Assembly: GCA_034401135.1 (NCBI GenBank)
Contig: JAWZSP010000007.1
Coordinates: 2,542,001-2,606,000, forward strand
Source: Volutella citrinella
Taxonomy: Eukaryota > Ascomycota > Sordariomycetes > Hypocreales > Nectriaceae
Direction of reading: 5' to 3'
Length of the DNA: 64,000 nucleotides
Shown: positions 59,401 through 64,000 of the stretch, piece after piece
Layout: the number at the start of each line of letters is the position of its first letter
Position numbering within the stretch: position 1 is the first letter of the stretch
Notes under the pieces: model-generated
The model's database searches: none
The model's input: only the letters and a program-made list of their open reading frames with translations
What the model was told of the DNA's origin: nothing
Program-made: the position numbers and the translations under genes

Positions 59401-62400
59401 GACCGAACGATGCCACATCGAATGCCAGGCCCTGGGTCTAAGCCTCACACACTGCAAAAAGTCCTTCACCCCAGTCGAAATGGTGCCCCTCTCGTCAACC
59501 TTAGGTACCGCCGCGTTGTGTCCCCGCCCCATGATTGGCTGGGTACCTCATCGTCGAATGACCCAATCTCTCTCGGCCGCGATAGTGGTGGATATCGGGG
59601 ATTCATCGCGCCAAACGTTCCCTCCTCGACATTATAATCCTTGTTGCATCCTATCTTCTTCACATCCTAACACACCGTGTGGGGGTTCTCACGACTAGAG
59701 GAGATGCATGCCACTCTTCTTGCTCTTTTCTTGCCTCTCGCATCACATGCGAAGAAGTGGTATCTCGTAGGGGACCAGCCCAGCAGACAGTGGGCCGGGA
59801 CACTCCTTAGCGCGGGCGAACAGACCAACTCCCCCCCAATACCTGCACTGCTATTACCAGCAATTAACTTACCGTGGATGAAAGGCCGTGGTTGGAGGTG
59901 TGTCTCAGTCGGCGTTCGCTTATTCCACCCCTCTTGGGTTGCGTGGGTTTCTGATCTGACAGACTTACGCGGTCTTGATTCCGTGGACAGCTGTGCACAG
60001 GCGTCGATTGCTGTCGGGTCACTATGACAGAGCTCCCTGAAGAAAGTGGGTGGTTTGTTTCGGCACCTGGGGTAAATTTGGTGAAGCCGGGAAGCGTTCG
60101 CCGCTGTCACGCTCCGATTCGTCCAAGCTAAGCATCCATCACCCATGTTACGTTGCGCACAATGCTACCCCTCGTCAGCTTGCCGCCGGCGCATCGACGA
60201 ATCGCCTGGCTCAGTGCCGGGGGTCCCCATCAGCTGGGGGATTCCAGAATGATTTAACGAAGGCTTGGTGGCTCGGGCTTGGCCTGGACGGAAGCAGGGC
60301 ATTCTTCCGATCCTAGGGAGTTCTTGGACCTTGCGTCCCAAATGCCCCTGGCCCCTCCCCACCGGCTCATTCAGGTTTGTCGCTTCCTCGTCTCATCCCA
60401 TCACCTCAAGGCAGTCCAGTGGATAACCTGACGGCTGGTGAGGTGGCCCGGCCTCGCGCACTTATTAGCGGCGCACGCAATGCCCACAACGAGCCTCGGG
60501 CCAGCATCATGCTGCCTTGGCTTTGTGTGTGAGAGCTTGTGGCCTCCGCCGCTCTCCGTCTTGATAATTTCCCGCGACTTCCACCGCCTCTTGCAGCGCA
60601 AAGTCATTTTCTGTGTTTTGACTCAACACGGATCCGCTACAGCTCCTTCATACGTAGTGATACGTAACGTAATTGCAAGGCTTCCCCGCAAGCTCCGCCT
60701 CTCCCGATCTCTGTCGTCCTGCACCATATCGAGCATCATCGACTTCACGTGCCAATAGAGCACTTCTAAAACGTAATAGTCATGATACATTGACTAACGA
60801 GTTGGGCTGGGGGGCAAGAAACCACAGCACCCGAGCTCATCCTGGGCGTCGGTTCCCCAGATATTTTGCGGAGTCTCAACGCGTTGGTCTGGGGATTGGG
60901 GATAAGCAGTCTGGGGTAATTTCGACTCGCCTCCCACGGTGCCTGGGCAAGTCTTTCTATGTGTCATTGGCGTCTGAACGCCAGAAGAGTCCGTTGAACC
61001 GGCGCCACTCCGCCACAGCAACCTCGGTTTGGGTTTCGTCAACATGGAAGCCCAGATTATTGCCGGATTCGGGGCGAAGTGGGTGGCAGATGGACCGACT
61101 TCAAAAGTCAGATGCGGCTTATGCCGACAGATACCCGCCGACAGCCACCCCCAGCCTGGTTCCTCCCATGACGTTGGTATAAGTCGGCTAGAGGGCTGGA
61201 GGGTGCAACTGGCCAAACTTGGTCGCTGCCCAGCTTCAGAAGCCGCAGCGGAATTGTGGTATGGCCGTACCAGGTGGGAGTGGCCGGTGAGTGGTGCCCT
61301 GCCCCCAAAAGTTCCCTGTATGGATGGGATGGCCACATCGCCACAGGCGAGCGCTGGCCACCCCCCCATCGAATCGGCAATGTTCTTTTCCACCACTGTC
61401 TACCAAATGTCTGGCGTTCCCAACATGGATTTTCGTCCGGCGGGGAGGATCTCGGTGCTCTGAGGCGCCAGGACCCATTGAGAGGCCCTGCCAATGACCG
61501 ACACCGCGTTCTCCTGTTGGCCGATAGTCAACAGTGGATTGTCCTGCCCACCTAATGGTGATGCACAAATGCTCGCTGAAGCCCTTCCCTGCAATACCCT
61601 AGTATCCTCTCGCTCTGGGTGCAGTACGTGGTCGCTTATCGCGCCGAGAGTCACATTCGGTTCCGTGGCCGCCTACTGGTAGTATCCTGCGATTTATGTC
61701 AGGCTGGAGGCGATTGAACAGCGTGTATACCTGGACGGCGGAGCTCCAAGCCCAGGGATCGACGCTGCCCGCGTCGATATCATGTGCTAGCCTTGGGCCT
61801 ATTCAGTGGCTCTCTACATGGATTGGGTATCTTGATTCTTGCCAATGCTTGGAGGCAGGTCGAGCGCGCCGACGATCACTTCCACATTTGTTGACCGTCC
61901 CAGGTGGACCGCACGGAAGCCAGCACTTCCAGCTCGACAGTGGCTTCCACAGAACCGCATGCATCCACTACGTATGCAAGTATGGTAAGAAGACATCCCG
62001 GCAATCGAAGCGCGACCTGAGGCTTCCATGCTTCTCATGCAAGCCATGCGGGCAACCACTGGCCAACACTCGCTAAAGAGGCATCCCTACTCTCACCCTT
62101 CCAATAACTTGGCACTGGCGATCATGTCCGTTTCAATCACAGATCCAGCACAGCTTAAATCAAGACGGCGTCTACAGAAGAGCCGAGGGTGGGCTTGTCC
62201 GATGATCCCAAAGTATGCATCGAGGGTGCCATTGCAGTCCAGAGCACGGCATATCTTGGTATCTTTGTTGGTGCGGAAGCATCCCGGCTTGATGGCGGAA
62301 CACGGGAACAACTGTTGAGCAACTCGACGCCACCAATATGACGTTTGGTCAATTCGATGGCGAATGGTGATCTATTAGGGCGCAGCAGACCAGACATTCC

Positions 62401-62980
62401 GACCCGTGGCTTTTATGCGCGGCTTGAGCCGCGGTGTCACAGTCCTCTTCCCAGACGATACGCCTTCCTGATGTTGGCTAGTACCCATAGACGTTTGACG
62501 TTATAGTCCAGGCTAGCTGCGTGGCATGCATTGAGAGCGACAAGCCAATGCAGGACCTCCGCAGACGGTGAGATGCCGAGCTGGAGCTGTCTACCCCTGG
62601 CAGGCGAGGCTAGTTTGGAGCTTTGGGCATAGATCTCCCCATCGTGGGTGTAACATGAGACAGTAGAGCTCACGGCAACTTTGTGGCGCTTTGTGGCCAT
62701 TCTTCTTCGCCAACATCACGGACCATTCCCCTATTCCGGTGGCGTACAGGGGAGCTACGCTGTGGCTAACACACGGCGGTTCTCAGAAGGGCCATGACCA
62801 ATCTGTTCGAACATCTGATTTCTAGAAGGTGGGATTGATTCAGTCCATTGGAGTAAGCATCCGTGGCCTGGCCACTGCTGCCATATCGTGCAAGTGGAGG
62901 GGTCGATGGAGCGTAGAGCTCCTAGCACCCTGTAAGGAACTTCTGTATCTACCACTATTCTGCACACTATCTCGACCGGC
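53433..62980. other. 9.5 kb stretch without a supported gene
   Basis: From the regulator start to the ABC transporter stop I find no protein domain, no splice-supported gene and no intact transposon. The longest frames (53623-54711 on minus, 56970-57785 on plus) are Pro/Arg/Ser-rich, have no domain and conflict with frames on the other strand. Base composition is even, roughly like the flanks, without the AT-rich, TA-rich look of RIP. It contains the regulator's promoter, including a 15-base G run. It may hold RNA genes, decayed sequence or genes too diverged to recognise. Confidence 0.55.
53733..53747 (+). repeat. 15-base G homopolymer
   Basis: An unbroken run of 15 G (C-rich on the regulator strand), 300 bases before the Zn2Cys6 start codon. 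Runs this long are prone to length errors in sequencing, so the exact number is uncertain. Confidence 0.8.
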
Positions 62981-64000
62981 TCACAAGCCATCTTCGTTTT
63001 GCCTTTGAGCCTTGTCCGCGTGATACAGCCTCGAGAGAGCCCCGCCTTCGTCTTGCAGCAACTTGGTGGGGGATCCATACTCGACGATGCGACCCTCATG
63101 GAAGACGGCAACTTTGTCAAAGTCGAGAAGCGTGTCCAAGCGGTGGGCAATCATGATAATAGTACATTCCGAGAACTCTGAACGGATCACCTCCTGCATT
63201 GTAGCATCTGTGTGTCTGTCGACGCTGTGAATTGGTTAGAAGACGGTCGTTTTCGAGGGCAGAGTCAGCCTCACCTGCTGGTTGGCTCGTCGAGTATGAG
63301 CAAAGGACTCTTGTAGAGCATAGCACGAGCAAGGCAAAACAGCTGCCGTTGTCCGTGAGATAGAAGACCCTCGTCCATCCTCTCGTCAAGGGGACTTTGC
63401 CCCTCGGCAAACTTGGACTTAATGACAGACCATATGCCCACCCGCTCGAGTGCCGCAACGATGGCATCATCAGAACACCTTCCTAAAGGGTCTGCGTTGC
63501 ACTTCAATGAGTCACTGAATAGAAACGGCTCTTGGGTCAAACATGTGACTCTCTGCCGGACGAGGGATGGCGGAAGATCTGTGAGGCTCTCTCCGTCGAG
63601 GGTCACAGTACCATCCACGATAGTTGCCATCCGCAGTAACGCCTGGACGAAAGAACTCTTGCCACTTCCGCTTCGACCACAGATCCCAAGCTTCTCCTTG
63701 TGGCCAATTGTCAAGGAAATATCCCGTAGAACAGGGGTCAGAGTTTTCCTATTTCCCGCCATTAGGTATGAAGGATCGCCTCGTTTCGGGGGTTTAAAAT
63801 AACATACTCATACTGGACGGACAATCCGTTTAGCTGTAGGGCGCCCGTTTTTGGCCAATCCGTAGCGGGTATTCTTTTCTCGTCAGGTGAGAGTTCCGAA
63901 GGAGTGTTGTCAGAAAAGCTGCGAATGCGGCTCACTGCCCCCAGCGACGTTTCCAGCATGGACCAGTTCAAGATGATACCCTTCATCGCTCGTCCCAATT
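62981..64000 (-). CDS. ABC-C (MRP-type) transporter, C-terminal part, cut by edge
   Basis: Exons, 5' to 3' on minus: beyond 64000..63808, 63748..63275 and 63224..62981, with introns 63749..63807 and 63225..63274; all joins keep frame. The visible part is the end of the second membrane domain (NWSMLETSLGAVSRIRSF) followed by the second nucleotide-binding domain. Walker A is GRSGSGKSSF, Q-loop LTQEPFLF, signature LSHGQRQ, Walker B LLILDEPTSSVD (intron falls inside it) and H-loop IAHRL; it ends soon after KAQRQNEDGL. This order is that of full-length ABC-C proteins, which export conjugates, toxins or peptides from plasma membrane or vacuole. The start and first half are outside the window. It is intact as far as seen. 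Confidence 0.92.

Noticed and set aside
53433..62980. RIP-mutated transposon region
   Set aside because: The stretch is not AT-rich, TpA is not visibly in excess, and no transposase, reverse transcriptase or terminal repeats could be seen. A dinucleotide calculation would settle it.
1..64000. tRNA, rRNA or CRISPR features
   Set aside because: Looked for TTCRA-type B boxes with matching arms and for regularly spaced direct repeats; no convincing case by eye. A tRNAscan run would be decisive.

Overview
The window is filamentous-fungal nuclear DNA. Genes are widely spaced and carry mostly short introns (about 47-150 nt, a few over 200) with GTRNGT-like donors and CTAAC-like branch sites. Nearly every recognisable product has its closest relatives in Pezizomycotina. 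CT-rich leaders and the gene content suggest a Sordariomycete, probably Hypocreales; this placement is inference from remembered protein families, not a search. I support 21 protein-coding genes, 20 complete and one cut by the right edge. I see no rRNA, convincing tRNA, CRISPR array or intact transposon.

Left part (1-16.3 kb): mostly housekeeping genes. These are the E2 ubiquitin-conjugating enzyme CDC34 (+), a UBA/UIM ubiquitin-binding Rup1-like protein (-), the class B J-protein SIS1 (+), a HAD hydrolase (+) tail-to-tail with the initiator-tRNA modifier RIT1 (-), and a Gfo/Idh/MocA dehydrogenase (-).

Middle-left (16.3-30.4 kb): accessory in character. A DapA-family aldolase (+) is divergent from the Gfo/Idh/MocA gene across a 2.8 kb intergenic region, so the two could be a small sugar-acid catabolic unit. 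A DHA2 major-facilitator transporter follows, then a BAHD-like acyltransferase homologue whose catalytic His is replaced by Gln, a Cys-containing secreted and possibly GPI-anchored protein, and a MARVEL-domain membrane protein.

Middle-right (30.9-49 kb): NOP16 (-) with telomere-like TTAGGG boxes upstream, a TDA3-like FAD oxidoreductase (-), a thiol peroxidase GPX3/HYR1 (+) with an in-frame presequence-like extension, an SLC35F-type transporter (+), a tail-anchored heme-oxygenase-like protein (+), a CDT2-like WD40 receptor (-), the glutathione-degrading amidotransferase DUG3 (+) and an unrecognised Cys-rich/acidic protein (+).

Right part (49-64 kb): a Zn2Cys6 regulator (-), then about 9.5 kb with no gene I can support, then the 3' end of an ABC-C transporter (-). 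The change from dense housekeeping genes to a regulator, a long empty stretch and an exporter may mark the edge of a secondary-metabolism or accessory region.

The observations most worth checking are the pseudoenzyme-like BAHD protein, the predicted dual-targeted peroxidase, the aldolase/dehydrogenase divergent pair, two probable GC-AG introns, the PIP-like motif in the CDT2 homologue, the telobox promoter of NOP16 and the empty 53.4-63.0 kb stretch.
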